DNA of 64,000 nucleotides from Alishewanella agri BL06 (GTDB lineage Bacteria; Pseudomonadota; Gammaproteobacteria; Enterobacterales; Alteromonadaceae). The position numbers were made by a program, and so were the translations under genes. Positions 39,243-48,950 of the stretch are shown in pieces. Location: positions 248,001 to 312,000 of the forward strand of contig NZ_AKKU01000015.1 in assembly GCF_000272005.1 (NCBI RefSeq). Direction: 5' to 3'. Position 1 is the first letter of the stretch, and every line of letters starts with the position of its first letter. Below the pieces are notes generated by a model. That model was not told where the DNA came from and did not search any database. It worked only from the letters and a program-made list of their open reading frames with translations.

Positions 39243-39257
39243 GGAATAATTTATTCA
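39243..39257. promoter_or_regulatory. Candidate operator palindrome, site B (rpiR promoter)
   Basis: GGAATA-ATT-TATTCA, matching site A except for the final base; the inner 13 bases form a perfect palindrome. It lies 46 bp ahead of the RpiR-family gene, where an autoregulatory site would be expected. Confidence 0.5.
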
Positions 39258-39303
39258 ATATAAAGTCTCAACAGCCGACCAGACTCTTACAGGGATCTTA
39301 GCT

Positions 39304-40149
39304 ATGCTCAGTCTGCTGAAAATCAAAGGCATGCTCGACCAACTCTCAGCCAGCGAACGCAAACTGGCTGACTTTATTCTGGATAACTCGCACCTGCTCC
39401 GCGATTACTCTTCGCAGCAGCTGGCGGATGCCGTGGGTATTAGTCAGTCCAGTGTGGTGAAATTTTGCCAGAAACTGGGCTACAAAGGCTACCCTGATTT
39501 AAAACTGGCGATTACTGAGGCTGTCGTTACGGCGTCAACCTTGCAACGCGAGCCGGCGGAAAGTCCGAGTGAGCTCAGCAACCTGGGCCAACTGGCCGAA
39601 CAATTACAACAAAGTCTGTGGCAAAGTTTGCGTGGTTTGTTAAGCATTAATCCGGATGCCAAACTGCAACAAGCCGCCCAGCTATTGCATCAAGCAGGGC
39701 AGATTTTACTGGCTGGCAGTGCCCATTCCGCAGTCGTTGCCGCCGATATGCAAAACCGGCTACTGGAGTTAGGTAAGTTAGCGTTATTTCACAGTGATCC
39801 GGCATTAAGCCTGCAGTTAGCGCGTACTTTACCCGCCGGCAGTGTTGTGATGTTAATTTCTGATAGTGGTGAGAATGCTGACTTACTGAAATTAGAGCTG
39901 TATGCCAGAAAGCGGCAGCTGAAAATTATCTCACTGACCCGTTTTCAAACCAGCGCCCAGAGTGCGGTGGCCGATATCACGCTGTTTACGCTGGATACCG
40001 AAACCGATGAGCGTCTGGCGAGGCTAATCACCCAGCAATCACAACAACACCTGTGTCATCTGTTGTTTTTATTACTCTGTCAATGTACCGCTTATCGGCA
40101 ACAATTAACCGAGCATAATAAATTGCTGGGCTTGCTGGAAAAAAATTAA
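39304..40149 (+). CDS. MurR/RpiR-family transcriptional regulator
   Basis: 281 residues. The N-terminal HTH_6 domain (about 1-77) includes the recognition part SQQLADAVGISQSSVVKFCQ. A C-terminal SIS domain (about 115-255) with GSAHSAVVAADM would sense a phosphosugar or a sugar-like ligand. The family includes MurR, the MurNAc-6-P repressor. It is convergent with the epimerase/endopeptidase genes (6 bases between stops) and has its own candidate operator. The neighbours suggest control of murein-peptide use; the ligand is unknown. Confidence 0.88.
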   Translation: MLSLLKIKGMLDQLSASERKLADFILDNSHLLRDYSSQQLADAVGISQSSVVKFCQKLGYKGYPDLKLAITEAVVTASTLQREPAESPSELSNLGQLAEQLQQSLWQSLRGLLSINPDAKLQQAAQLLHQAGQILLAGSAHSAVVAADMQNRLLELGKLALFHSDPALSLQLARTLPAGSVVMLISDSGENADLLKLELYARKRQLKIISLTRFQTSAQSAVADITLFTLDTETDERLARLITQQSQQHLCHLLFLLLCQCTAYRQQLTEHNKLLGLLEKN

Positions 40150-40155
40150 TACTGG

Positions 40156-41250
40156 CTAAGCCAGCATCTCCAGCCCTTCAATAGCGGTCACGCCTAAACC
40201 CGGTGCATCACCGATAGTGATATCCGGGCCATTAAAGCTAACACTGCAACTGACCGGATTAACTGCACACAAGGACGGACCGTCCAGATCGATCTTGGTA
40301 ATCACATCTGCCTTAGCCACTGCCACATGTACTGCAGCTGCGACACTGATGCTGCTTTCCAGCATACAACCAATCATGCACTGCATATCATAGAACGAGC
40401 AAATATCGGCAATCTTAATGGCGTTAGAGATGCCGCCGGTTTTCATCAACTTGATATTGATGATATCTGCGGCGCGCATCTTAATCAGCTCGATCACTTC
40501 GCGCGGGCCAAAGCTGCTTTCATCCGCCATCACCGGCGTATGTACACGCTCAGTAATATATTTTAAGCCTTCCAGATCGTAATATTTTACCGGTTGTTCC
40601 ACCAGTTCCAGTCTGACGCCGGCATCTTCCAGTTTATGTAACGCGTAGACGGCTTCTTTGGCCGTCCAGCCCTGATTAGCATCGAGCCGGATTAAGGCTT
40701 TACCGGCCACGGCATTGTAAATGGCTTTGACTCTTTCTATATCGACACCGATATCTTTGCCTACCTTCACTTTCAGGGTTTCGAAACCATTGGCTACTGC
40801 ATCCAAAGAGTCGGCGACCATTTTATCGATATAGTCGACACTAATGGTAATATCGGTGGTCAGCCGCGGTACGCCACCGCCCAGCATCTTGTAGAGCGGT
40901 GCCTGATAGTACTGGGCGAACAAATCATAGACAGCGATTTCAACGGCGGCTTTGGCACTGTAGTTTTTCATAATACAGCCCTGAATCAGCCGTAAGATAT
41001 GATTCAGATCAGCAATATCCTGCCCCAGCAGCTTGGGTTTTATCACCGTGCGGATAGCCTCGATAATAGAACCATGAATATCGCCGGTAATCACCGCCGT
41101 AGCGGGCGCTTCGCCATAACCGCGATGGCCGGTATCAGTTTCGATAATCACCACCACGTCTTCAATTTGATTGACCGTGCGCAATGCGGTTTTAAACGGG
41201 GTTTTCAGCGGCACCCGCAGCATGCCCAGCCGGATATCGGTAATTTTCAT
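40156..41250 (-). CDS. Dipeptide epimerase (L-Ala-D/L-Glu epimerase family, enolase superfamily)
   Basis: 364 residues. N-terminal capping domain, then the barrel with the catalytic KVKVG (about 161-165), metal ligands in RLDANQGW (about 191-198), LVEQPV (about 217-222) and MADESS (about 242-247), and the second base lysine in NIKLMKTGG (about 267-275). The set fits the AE-epimerase branch that converts L-Ala-D-Glu to L-Ala-L-Glu in murein-peptide recycling. The adjacent YkfC-like gene mirrors the B. subtilis ykfBC pair. Exact dipeptide preference cannot be told by eye. Confidence 0.85.
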   Translation of the reverse strand: MKITDIRLGMLRVPLKTPFKTALRTVNQIEDVVVIIETDTGHRGYGEAPATAVITGDIHGSIIEAIRTVIKPKLLGQDIADLNHILRLIQGCIMKNYSAKAAVEIAVYDLFAQYYQAPLYKMLGGGVPRLTTDITISVDYIDKMVADSLDAVANGFETLKVKVGKDIGVDIERVKAIYNAVAGKALIRLDANQGWTAKEAVYALHKLEDAGVRLELVEQPVKYYDLEGLKYITERVHTPVMADESSFGPREVIELIKMRAADIINIKLMKTGGISNAIKIADICSFYDMQCMIGCMLESSISVAAAVHVAVAKADVITKIDLDGPSLCAVNPVSCSVSFNGPDITIGDAPGLGVTAIEGLEMLA

Positions 41251-41261
41251 GCTAACCTCAG

Positions 41262-42668
41262 TTAACGCAAGGATTTAATATTATAGAGCCGCTGCAGATA
41301 GCTTTGCTCCTCGCTCAAATAGAGCGGTGTTAGTGGTGTCACGGCGACACCGTTCAGAGTACCGCGGTAAAACTGGCCGTCAGCCTGGTAATACGCTAAA
41401 TCGTAGACGGCATGGATCACAAAGGGTTCGCCCTGACTTTGCCCCAGATACAACATCACATGACCAGGCCGGTAAATAAAATCCCCGACTTTGGCATTGT
41501 GGACTTTGGCCAGCTTGTCGGCGACCGGCAGACTCTCATCAAAGCGTTGATTCTGGCCAAAGCCACCATAGCCCTGTTCACCGGAGTTACGCGGCATTAA
41601 CAGCCCAAAAGTACGAAAGATATCCACTAAAAAGCCGGTACAATCCACACTATTGTAATCGTAGCCCCAGCCATAGCGCTGCCCCAGATACTTAAAGGCC
41701 TGCTGTACCACATTGCGCGTGGTGTAAGGCAAATAGCCGATTGATACATCCTGATTGCGGCCAATTAATGCTGGCACTAGCACTAATTGCCCATTAGCAT
41801 CGCGTACCGGTAATTGCACGATATGGCTGGCATGCGGATTCTGGCCATGAATATTGTGTCCCAGCACGGCGGCATCCAACAGTGGCAACCGTACGCCCAT
41901 ATCCAGTTGTAACTCGGAAATCGCCGCCTGCCCGGGTACAAAATTGGTTTTCGCCCGCGCACCGGTCACCACCAGAAAGGGTTTGGCGTCGGCGTACGCT
42001 AGTACTTGTTCGCGGCGGCCCAGCGCTATCGCTGTTGTCGGCACCCAACCAGTATAATGATAGTTTTGTACCAACAACCAATTGCCATCCAGACTTTGAT
42101 GCAGTACCGCCACCGGCTCACCGACAAAGACCGCCGTTTCCTGAAAGCGATTCAGATCCAGCGCCATTGCCTCATTAAATACCCTGAGCTCCGATGGCAC
42201 GGCGCGCATTAAGGCTCTTTGCGTCACCAGACCAAAGCGGGTCGGATTATCCGCTTGTATCGCCTCTGGATTAAGTTGTTGCAGCAGTGGCACCCAATCA
42301 GCGGCACCCAGTTGCCGGCCATCGGCAAAAAAGCGGGCGGAACCGGGAGGTGCACTGACTTTTTGCAGCACAGCGCTGAGTTCGCTCGCGCTGCGACTCA
42401 TTGGGATCTCGGAGATGGCCAGCATTTCTGGTTGCTGCAAGAAAGTCTGCCGGTTGAACTCGTTGATTTGTTCTACACTTAACAACACTTGATCAGCATC
42501 GGCAACTTTGGCCAGCCAGTATTCGGCTGTCAGATGCTGCGGCTGCAGCAATGGAATATCTGAGCTGAACGTTTGACTATAGGCTTTGCTCAGCAACAGG
42601 ATGCAGCACAGTGTCATCAACTGTAAAGCGCGACTGAGCAGAGAGTTTAAGCGCTGCTTTTGCTTCAA
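41262..42668 (-). CDS. NlpC/P60 gamma-D-glutamyl-L-diamino acid endopeptidase, YkfC-like
   Basis: 468 residues, exported. It has a signal-type N-terminus (basic KQKQRLNSLLSR then a hydrophobic run ending near SKAYSQ), SH3b-like domains in the middle (about 165-290) and a C-terminal NlpC/P60 domain. The latter has catalytic Cys in SVDCTGFLVDIF, His in RPGHVMLYLG and a third His in FVIHAVYD. Such enzymes cut between D-Glu and diaminopimelate. Start: TTG at 42668 is chosen because CGGAG sits seven bases ahead; a longer frame from TTG 42698 would place the candidate operator inside the gene. It is 11 bases from the epimerase gene. Confidence 0.85.
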   Translation of the reverse strand: MKQKQRLNSLLSRALQLMTLCCILLLSKAYSQTFSSDIPLLQPQHLTAEYWLAKVADADQVLLSVEQINEFNRQTFLQQPEMLAISEIPMSRSASELSAVLQKVSAPPGSARFFADGRQLGAADWVPLLQQLNPEAIQADNPTRFGLVTQRALMRAVPSELRVFNEAMALDLNRFQETAVFVGEPVAVLHQSLDGNWLLVQNYHYTGWVPTTAIALGRREQVLAYADAKPFLVVTGARAKTNFVPGQAAISELQLDMGVRLPLLDAAVLGHNIHGQNPHASHIVQLPVRDANGQLVLVPALIGRNQDVSIGYLPYTTRNVVQQAFKYLGQRYGWGYDYNSVDCTGFLVDIFRTFGLLMPRNSGEQGYGGFGQNQRFDESLPVADKLAKVHNAKVGDFIYRPGHVMLYLGQSQGEPFVIHAVYDLAYYQADGQFYRGTLNGVAVTPLTPLYLSEEQSYLQRLYNIKSLR

Positions 42669-42681
42669 AACAGACTCCGTC

Positions 42682-42696
42682 GGAATGAAATATTCC
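42682..42696. promoter_or_regulatory. Candidate operator palindrome, site C (endopeptidase / TonB receptor)
   Basis: On the minus strand GGAATA-TTT-CATTCC, one mismatch from symmetry. It lies just ahead of the ribosome site of the NlpC/P60 gene and 157 bp upstream of the divergent TonB receptor start, nearly the same distance as site A to pxpA. Confidence 0.5.
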
Positions 42697-42853
42697 AAAA
42701 TTTAATGATTTTTAGCATAAATTATTTTCAAAACCAACAAAAGATTGCTATGTTAATTTTGTGCAGAAATTCTACATCCCTGCACAGCGCCGCACGGCTA
42801 GCAGCGTAACGATGTAATAATTATAAAGGGTGTAATATCCAGGAGAGATTGCA

Positions 42854-45697
42854 ATGAAGTTGAACAGGCTCATTCAGTCCATTGCCCTTGCCGGCTTGGG
42901 CTCAACAGTCGTAATGGCGCAGGACACCGCAGTACCGGACGCCGAAGATGCAAAAGTAGAACGCATCCGGGTTACCGGTTCCAATATCAAAAGAACCAAT
43001 ATTGAAGGTTCACTCCCATTAACCGTGTTTAGCAAAGCAGAGATTGATGCACAGGGTATTACCTCAGCTGAACAATTATTAATGCAACTGAATATTGCCG
43101 GTAACTCCTCGGATAACCTGGCCAGTAATGGCGGTATCGTATCAGAAGAGCAACGTGGTAATAACGGCGTATCAGGCGCTAACCTGCGCGGCCAGGGGGC
43201 TGATGCGACGCTGGTATTATTAAACGGCCGCCGCGTAGCAACCCATGGTCTGAAGGGGCGAGCAGTTGACTTAAACTCGATTCCCTTCGCTGCCCTGGAA
43301 CGGGTTGAAGTACTGCGGGATGGCGCCTCAGCTATGTATGGTACTGACGCCATCGGTGGTGTTATCAACTTTATTACCAAAAAAGATTATACCGGTGCTG
43401 AGGCTTCGGCCTTCACTGATACCACCGAAGCCGGTGGGGGTAATATCTATCGTGCTAACCTGTTACTGGGTGCCGGTGATATTAACCAGGATGGCTGGAA
43501 CATCTTTGGTACTCTGACGTATAAAAAGAACGAGACATTGGACGGCAACGATCGGGCGTTCTCCAATACTTTCCAACCCGAGCGCGGTTTATCACCGGAT
43601 ACCCGCGGTACACCTTTTGCCACCGTCTTTAACCGCCCCGCCAGTCAGCCTAACTTAATTGGTACTGGCCTGTTGGATCCTCGGGATGGTTTAAATCTTA
43701 TCGCAATAAATATTCTGGATTTACCGGGCGGTGCCGGCTGTGCAGCCGGTGGCGATAATATGGGCCCCTATGATGAGCGCCTATGGAGTTCATTATCTTC
43801 GCGCTATGCCTGTGCCTGGGACTATCCGGCCGCAGCGCGCATCCAGCAGCCACAGGATAGCCTGGATTTTATCAGCCGCGCGTCCTTTAAGCTTAGCGAT
43901 AACCATAGCGCCTATGTCGAACTGGTTGCCTCTAAAGTTGAAGTTAGTAAAGCTTTTGAGCCTAACCAAATTTCTCCGGGCACCGTGTTTGGTCCTGATA
44001 CCTGGTATCCGAGTACCGGCGCCTCTTATGACCGCGTCTATAATGCGCTGGCCAATTATTTTGGCGCCGATCAGCTCAACTACGGTGAGCGTATTGCCTA
44101 CCGCTGGCGTTGTATGGCTTGTGGTCCGCGTGAAATTGATACTGAAACCACCTCTTATCGGATGATGGCCGCTTTTGAAGGCATTATCACCGCCTTCGAT
44201 TGGGACTACAGCGTTGGCCTTTCCCGCGCTTCCAGTGAGTCAGACTCCGTATTAGGTAGCGGTTATCACTACCAGGATGCCTTACAGCAAGTGCTGGGCA
44301 GCGGTTTGATTGACCCTTTCCTGTTACCAGGGCAACGCCAGTCTGAAGCCGGCATGGCGGCGTTAAACGCGGCTTCTGCCAGCGGCGTTAAGTTGTACGG
44401 CGGCGAATCCATCATGACGCAAATCGATGCTACCTTAACCGGCGGCTTGGGTTTTGAATTACCGGGTGGTGAAATTCAGGCGGCAATTGGTGCTGATCTG
44501 CGCCGTGAAGAGTTTAAATTTAACGGCGATGAACGCGCGGAAATGCGGCCGATCTTTAACGCGCCTTTCGATAACGCTAACGTGCTGGATAAAGTGAGTC
44601 GCGATATCAAGGCGGTGTTCGTTGAGCTCTATGTACCACTGCACGATACCCTGGATGTCAGCCTGGCCGGTCGTTACGATAAATACGATGGCTTTGGTAG
44701 TACTACTAACCCGAAAGTCAGCTTTAATTACCGGCCAATGGAAGAGTTAATGTTCCGGGGTGCGTTTAGCACTGGTTTTAAAGTCCCTTCCTTTAACCAA
44801 CTGTTCAACGGCAATACCGAATCGCAGTACACTGGTTTGGATTTAGCCGATCCGGCAACCTGTCCAAGCGGTGTCGCCAGTGAAACTGTGCCTGGCTGTG
44901 CCTCAATCCGGCCGGTTGAAATCTTTGGTGGTAAAGAAGATCTGAAGCCGGAAGAGTCTGAGCAGAAGAGCTTCGGGGTAGTCGTTGCACCATTCGATAA
45001 CTTTAACTTTAGTATCGACTGGTGGGAAATTGAACGTACCGATACCATTCGCTCTGCGCCACGCGATGTGTTGATTGAGAACTATGACGTGTTCCAGGCT
45101 AACTGGATCCGCGACAGCAGTGGCCAGGTGATTGCGATTGACCGCCGCTTTATCAACTCTGGCGGTACCCTGACCCGTGGTATTGAGGTCGATGCCAACC
45201 TGACAGGTGAATTTGCTGGTGGTAACTGGCGCTTGAATCTGAACGGTAGCTATATTGATTCGTTCAAAACCAAAGGCCTGGAAATACTGCCGTACAGCGA
45301 CAACCTGGTAGGCGAATACGTACGTTACTATAACCTGCCGATTAAATGGAAACATACGCTGAACCTGAGCTATGTCAAAGGTGACTGGAGCCATAACCTG
45401 ACTCAGGTGTTCCGTGACGGTTACAAAGATGAGCTACCGGTCAGTGTGCGTAATGGCAGTTATATTCCAAGTGGCTGGAATCCGGATGTCACCAGTTATA
45501 CCACCTATAACTACAGCCTGAGCTACAGCGGTTTTGATAATCTGAAGTTTACCTTCGGCATCAAAAACCTGTTTGACCAGGATCCGCCGTTTACCGCGCA
45601 CCAGAACGACTTTGCAGCCGGTGCCGCCTGGGAACCACGGATTGCCGATCCTCGTGGTCGCGCTTACACCCTGTTACTGGAATACAAGTTCCTGTAA
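42854..45697 (+). CDS. TonB-dependent outer-membrane receptor
   Basis: 947 residues. Signal peptide to about residue 22 (VVMAQ), then the plug domain with VERIRVTGSNIKR (about 35-47), SAEQLLMQL, LRGQGADATLVLLNGRR (about 111-127) and GASAMYGTDAIGGVINFI (about 157-174). A 22-strand type barrel ends in LLLEYKFL. The large barrel and the loop cysteines (CAAGG, CMACG) resemble receptors of unknown or peptide-like substrates in Alteromonadales. Divergent from the endopeptidase, so a wall-peptide or peptide ligand is a reasonable guess. AGGAGA precedes the ATG. Confidence 0.88.
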   Translation: MKLNRLIQSIALAGLGSTVVMAQDTAVPDAEDAKVERIRVTGSNIKRTNIEGSLPLTVFSKAEIDAQGITSAEQLLMQLNIAGNSSDNLASNGGIVSEEQRGNNGVSGANLRGQGADATLVLLNGRRVATHGLKGRAVDLNSIPFAALERVEVLRDGASAMYGTDAIGGVINFITKKDYTGAEASAFTDTTEAGGGNIYRANLLLGAGDINQDGWNIFGTLTYKKNETLDGNDRAFSNTFQPERGLSPDTRGTPFATVFNRPASQPNLIGTGLLDPRDGLNLIAINILDLPGGAGCAAGGDNMGPYDERLWSSLSSRYACAWDYPAAARIQQPQDSLDFISRASFKLSDNHSAYVELVASKVEVSKAFEPNQISPGTVFGPDTWYPSTGASYDRVYNALANYFGADQLNYGERIAYRWRCMACGPREIDTETTSYRMMAAFEGIITAFDWDYSVGLSRASSESDSVLGSGYHYQDALQQVLGSGLIDPFLLPGQRQSEAGMAALNAASASGVKLYGGESIMTQIDATLTGGLGFELPGGEIQAAIGADLRREEFKFNGDERAEMRPIFNAPFDNANVLDKVSRDIKAVFVELYVPLHDTLDVSLAGRYDKYDGFGSTTNPKVSFNYRPMEELMFRGAFSTGFKVPSFNQLFNGNTESQYTGLDLADPATCPSGVASETVPGCASIRPVEIFGGKEDLKPEESEQKSFGVVVAPFDNFNFSIDWWEIERTDTIRSAPRDVLIENYDVFQANWIRDSSGQVIAIDRRFINSGGTLTRGIEVDANLTGEFAGGNWRLNLNGSYIDSFKTKGLEILPYSDNLVGEYVRYYNLPIKWKHTLNLSYVKGDWSHNLTQVFRDGYKDELPVSVRNGSYIPSGWNPDVTSYTTYNYSLSYSGFDNLKFTFGIKNLFDQDPPFTAHQNDFAAGAAWEPRIADPRGRAYTLLLEYKFL

Positions 45698-45707
45698 CAC
45701 CTCGAAA

Positions 45708-45743
45708 GCAAAAAGCCCGCGCAATTTGCGCGGGCTTTTTTTT
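45708..45743. terminator. Bidirectional intrinsic terminator between TonB receptor and rnpB
   Basis: GC-rich stem AAAGCCCGCGC-AATT-GCGCGGGCTTT with a T8 run on the plus strand and an A-run giving a U-tract on the minus strand. It ends the receptor transcript and, from the other side, rnpB. Confidence 0.85.
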
Positions 45744-45749
45744 AGATGT

Positions 45750-46122
<373 letters not shown>

Positions 46123-46159
46123 GGCGGATTATACGCGAGAATCGCGTTAAGGGCTAACG

Positions 46160-47008
46160 CTAATCTGTTTGCCAACTTAGCGCCAGCTGATAGAGCGCGT
46201 TTTTCTTTTCATTATGAATTTGTGCCGCCAGCGCTGCCGCTTGCTTCAGTGGTAATTCGGCCAACAGAATTTTTAGCGTACGCTGTACTTCCTCACTGAC
46301 CGCCTCGTCGGCTTTGGTTGGTGCCGGGGCAATCATCAACACCATTTCACCCTGACAACGCTGCGGGTCTTCTGTTAACCAGGTTGTAATGTCTGCGGCA
46401 GTACCACAGGCAAAATGTTCAAAGGTTTTGGTGAGTTCTTTTGCTAGCACCAGCTGCCGTTCTGGCCCAAACACCGCCACAACATCTTGCAGCGTATCCA
46501 GAATCCGCCGTGCGGTGTCATAACAAATAATAGTTCCCGCTGCTGCCGGTACTGCAGCCAATTGCGTTTGCCGTTGATTCGACTTTGGCGCCAGAAAGCC
46601 AATAAACTGGAATTTGTCGGTGGGTAGGCCGGCGGCACACAACGCAGTAATCAGCGCACAGGGGCCTGGGATCGGAATGACCGGCACGCCGGCTTCCCGA
46701 CACAGCCTGACCAGGCTGTAACCAGGGTCACTGATCAAGGGCGTACCGGCGTCAGAAATTAATGCGACATCTTCGCCAGCCAGACATTTTTCAATAATAC
46801 TGGCCGCGCGCTGCTTTTCATTATGGTCGTGTAACGCGAACAGACGATTACTGATCCCAAGGTGTTGTAATAACTTACCACTGTGTCGGGTATCTTCAGC
46901 TGCGATACAGCTAACTTGCTGTAAGGTACGGATGGCACGCTGGCTAATATCGTCCAGATTGCCAATAGGGGTGGCCACCACAAAGAGGGCGCCGCTTTGT
47001 TTAGTCAT
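46160..47008 (-). CDS. rsmI: 16S rRNA (cytidine-1402-2'-O)-methyltransferase RsmI
   Basis: 282 residues. SAM-binding motifs of the tetrapyrrole-methylase fold: LFVVATPIGNLDDISQRA (about 8-25), AAEDTRHSGKLL (about 36-47), ISDAGTPLISDPGY (about 82-95) and the CALITALCAAGLP block. It methylates the same 16S position as RsmH. Divergent from lpoA, the usual gammaproteobacterial arrangement. Confidence 0.95.
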   Translation of the reverse strand: MTKQSGALFVVATPIGNLDDISQRAIRTLQQVSCIAAEDTRHSGKLLQHLGISNRLFALHDHNEKQRAASIIEKCLAGEDVALISDAGTPLISDPGYSLVRLCREAGVPVIPIPGPCALITALCAAGLPTDKFQFIGFLAPKSNQRQTQLAAVPAAAGTIICYDTARRILDTLQDVVAVFGPERQLVLAKELTKTFEHFACGTAADITTWLTEDPQRCQGEMVLMIAPAPTKADEAVSEEVQRTLKILLAELPLKQAAALAAQIHNEKKNALYQLALSWQTD

Positions 47009-47068
47009 AAGTCGCTATTTATTTGAGCTTAACCGGTAGTGTCAGTAAGATAACACCATTAACAGCCT

Positions 47069-48943
47069 ATGGTACTGTGCATTGTGAAAACCAGCAAATT
47101 TAAGCCTCTTTTTTTGTTAGCCTTAGCCGGCCTGCTCAGCAGTTGCTCGCAAACCCCTGCGCCAACCCAGGTCACACCGGTAACAGCCAGTGAAATTACG
47201 CCACCGCCGGCAAGCGCTGAGCCGGAAACTGTCAGCGCCCAGCTGTTATTTCAGCGCGCACGCCAGCTGCAGGGCTCGGCACGCGAACAACAGTTGTTAG
47301 CAGCTGCACAACAGGCGCTGATTGAACAAGACAACAGTCTGGCTCTGGCTATTGCTGACACTCTGCAATTGAGTGATTCGGCGCAAATCCGCGCAGCTAA
47401 CCATCTGGTGCTGTTACAAGCTTATTTGCAAAATAATGAGCTGGCGCTGGCAGAGCAACTGCTGCAACAAACCCCGCTGACGCAAATTCCCCTTGCTGAT
47501 CGCCCCGCGTTTTTATGGGCCAGCGCTGCACTGCAGCAACGACAACAACGCGGCTATGCTGCCGCACGGGCAATGTTGCAGCTGGATGAACTGCTTGCCA
47601 ACCAGCGTCAGGTGGTTGCCAGTTATCCGGAATTACCCGACCATCTTTGGCAGCAACTCAGCGTACTGGATAATACTGAGCTGGCTAACCTGAAAGTCGG
47701 TGCCGGACAACGGACACTGGGTTGGCTTAACTTGTTAGAGCTGGTGCGGGCGAATCTGGGCCAACCGGCGCAACTGGAACAAGCCCTCGCCGACTGGCGG
47801 CAACGTTACCCAACCTTAGCGGCATTAGCGGACTTACCCGCCAGCTTGCAACAACAGCTGGCGTTACAGCCATACCAACCGCGCAAGATCGCGGTATTAC
47901 TGCCATTGAGCGGGCAGTTCCGGCAACACGCCAGAGCGATACAATATGGTTTATTGGCTGCCGCTGCCGCCGATCAAACCTCAGGCCGGCAACTGATTTT
48001 TCTCGACAGTCAGCAGCCAGTACCACTGTTGCAACAACAGCTGGCCAGCCAGCAGGCCGACTTTGTTATCGGGCCCTTGTTACGGGAACAAGTGGAAGCG
48101 ATCAGCCAGTTAACTGATTGGTCCTACCCGACCTTGTTTTTAAATAGCCGCGATACCAACCGGGCTGCACAGCCAGATCGCTTTTACTTCGCGTTAAATA
48201 TGGAAGATGAAGCGACACAAATGGCACAGCTCTTTGCCCGCAAAAATTATCAAAGGCCAGTGGTCATCAGTGCCCGCAACACAATTAGCCAACGCATGAC
48301 GCAGCAATTTAGCCGGCAGTGGCAGCAACTGGGCTTTGAGGCACCGGAGAGCTATCAGTTTGACGCGCGGGACGAACTAGAAGCTCTGGTTACCCGGTTA
48401 TTGGAAACCGATAACAGCCGGGAGCGCATCCGCCTGATTTCAGGTCTGATCCCCGGTAAGGTGGAGACGGAACCGCACAGCCGCAAAGATATTGACGCAA
48501 TTTATCTGATTGCAGATCCAATTCAAACCCGGATGTTTAAGCCTTTTATCGATGTCTCTGTCAGCCAACACGGCCCACGCTTACCGGTTTATGCCAGCTC
48601 ACGCAGTTTTAGCGTGGGTGGCGATGCCAATGATCTGCGCGATTTAAATGGCCTGACCTTTACGGAAACGCCCTGGTTATTGGGCGAGCAACATATTCAG
48701 GCGGTGCGTGAGCAATACTTGCAGCTGTTCCAGGATCAAGACGAGACGTTACAACGACTATTTGCGATGGGCTACGATGCGTTTCAACTTATCGGCAGTT
48801 TAAAACAACAACGCCAGCTGCCGTCACTAAGCTATCCGGGCTTTACCGGCCGCTTAACCGTCAGTGCCCAAGGCGATATTCAACGCCAGCTCAGTTGGGC
48901 CAGTTATCAGACTAACCGGCTGGTTTCGGTGCAGGAACCTTAA
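47069..48943 (+). CDS. lpoA: Penicillin-binding protein 1A activator LpoA
   Basis: 624 residues. Signal peptide and lipobox LLSSC (Cys26 with this start), a TPR-like helical N-domain (about 55-260) and a C-terminal periplasmic-binding-like domain that starts at RKIAVLLPLSGQFRQHARAI (about 272-291). LpoA is an outer-membrane lipoprotein that stimulates PBP1A. A GTG at 47084 gives a shorter, cleaner signal peptide and may be the true start. Confidence 0.93.
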   Translation: MVLCIVKTSKFKPLFLLALAGLLSSCSQTPAPTQVTPVTASEITPPPASAEPETVSAQLLFQRARQLQGSAREQQLLAAAQQALIEQDNSLALAIADTLQLSDSAQIRAANHLVLLQAYLQNNELALAEQLLQQTPLTQIPLADRPAFLWASAALQQRQQRGYAAARAMLQLDELLANQRQVVASYPELPDHLWQQLSVLDNTELANLKVGAGQRTLGWLNLLELVRANLGQPAQLEQALADWRQRYPTLAALADLPASLQQQLALQPYQPRKIAVLLPLSGQFRQHARAIQYGLLAAAAADQTSGRQLIFLDSQQPVPLLQQQLASQQADFVIGPLLREQVEAISQLTDWSYPTLFLNSRDTNRAAQPDRFYFALNMEDEATQMAQLFARKNYQRPVVISARNTISQRMTQQFSRQWQQLGFEAPESYQFDARDELEALVTRLLETDNSRERIRLISGLIPGKVETEPHSRKDIDAIYLIADPIQTRMFKPFIDVSVSQHGPRLPVYASSRSFSVGGDANDLRDLNGLTFTETPWLLGEQHIQAVREQYLQLFQDQDETLQRLFAMGYDAFQLIGSLKQQRQLPSLSYPGFTGRLTVSAQGDIQRQLSWASYQTNRLVSVQEP

Positions 48944-48950
48944 TACTGCG

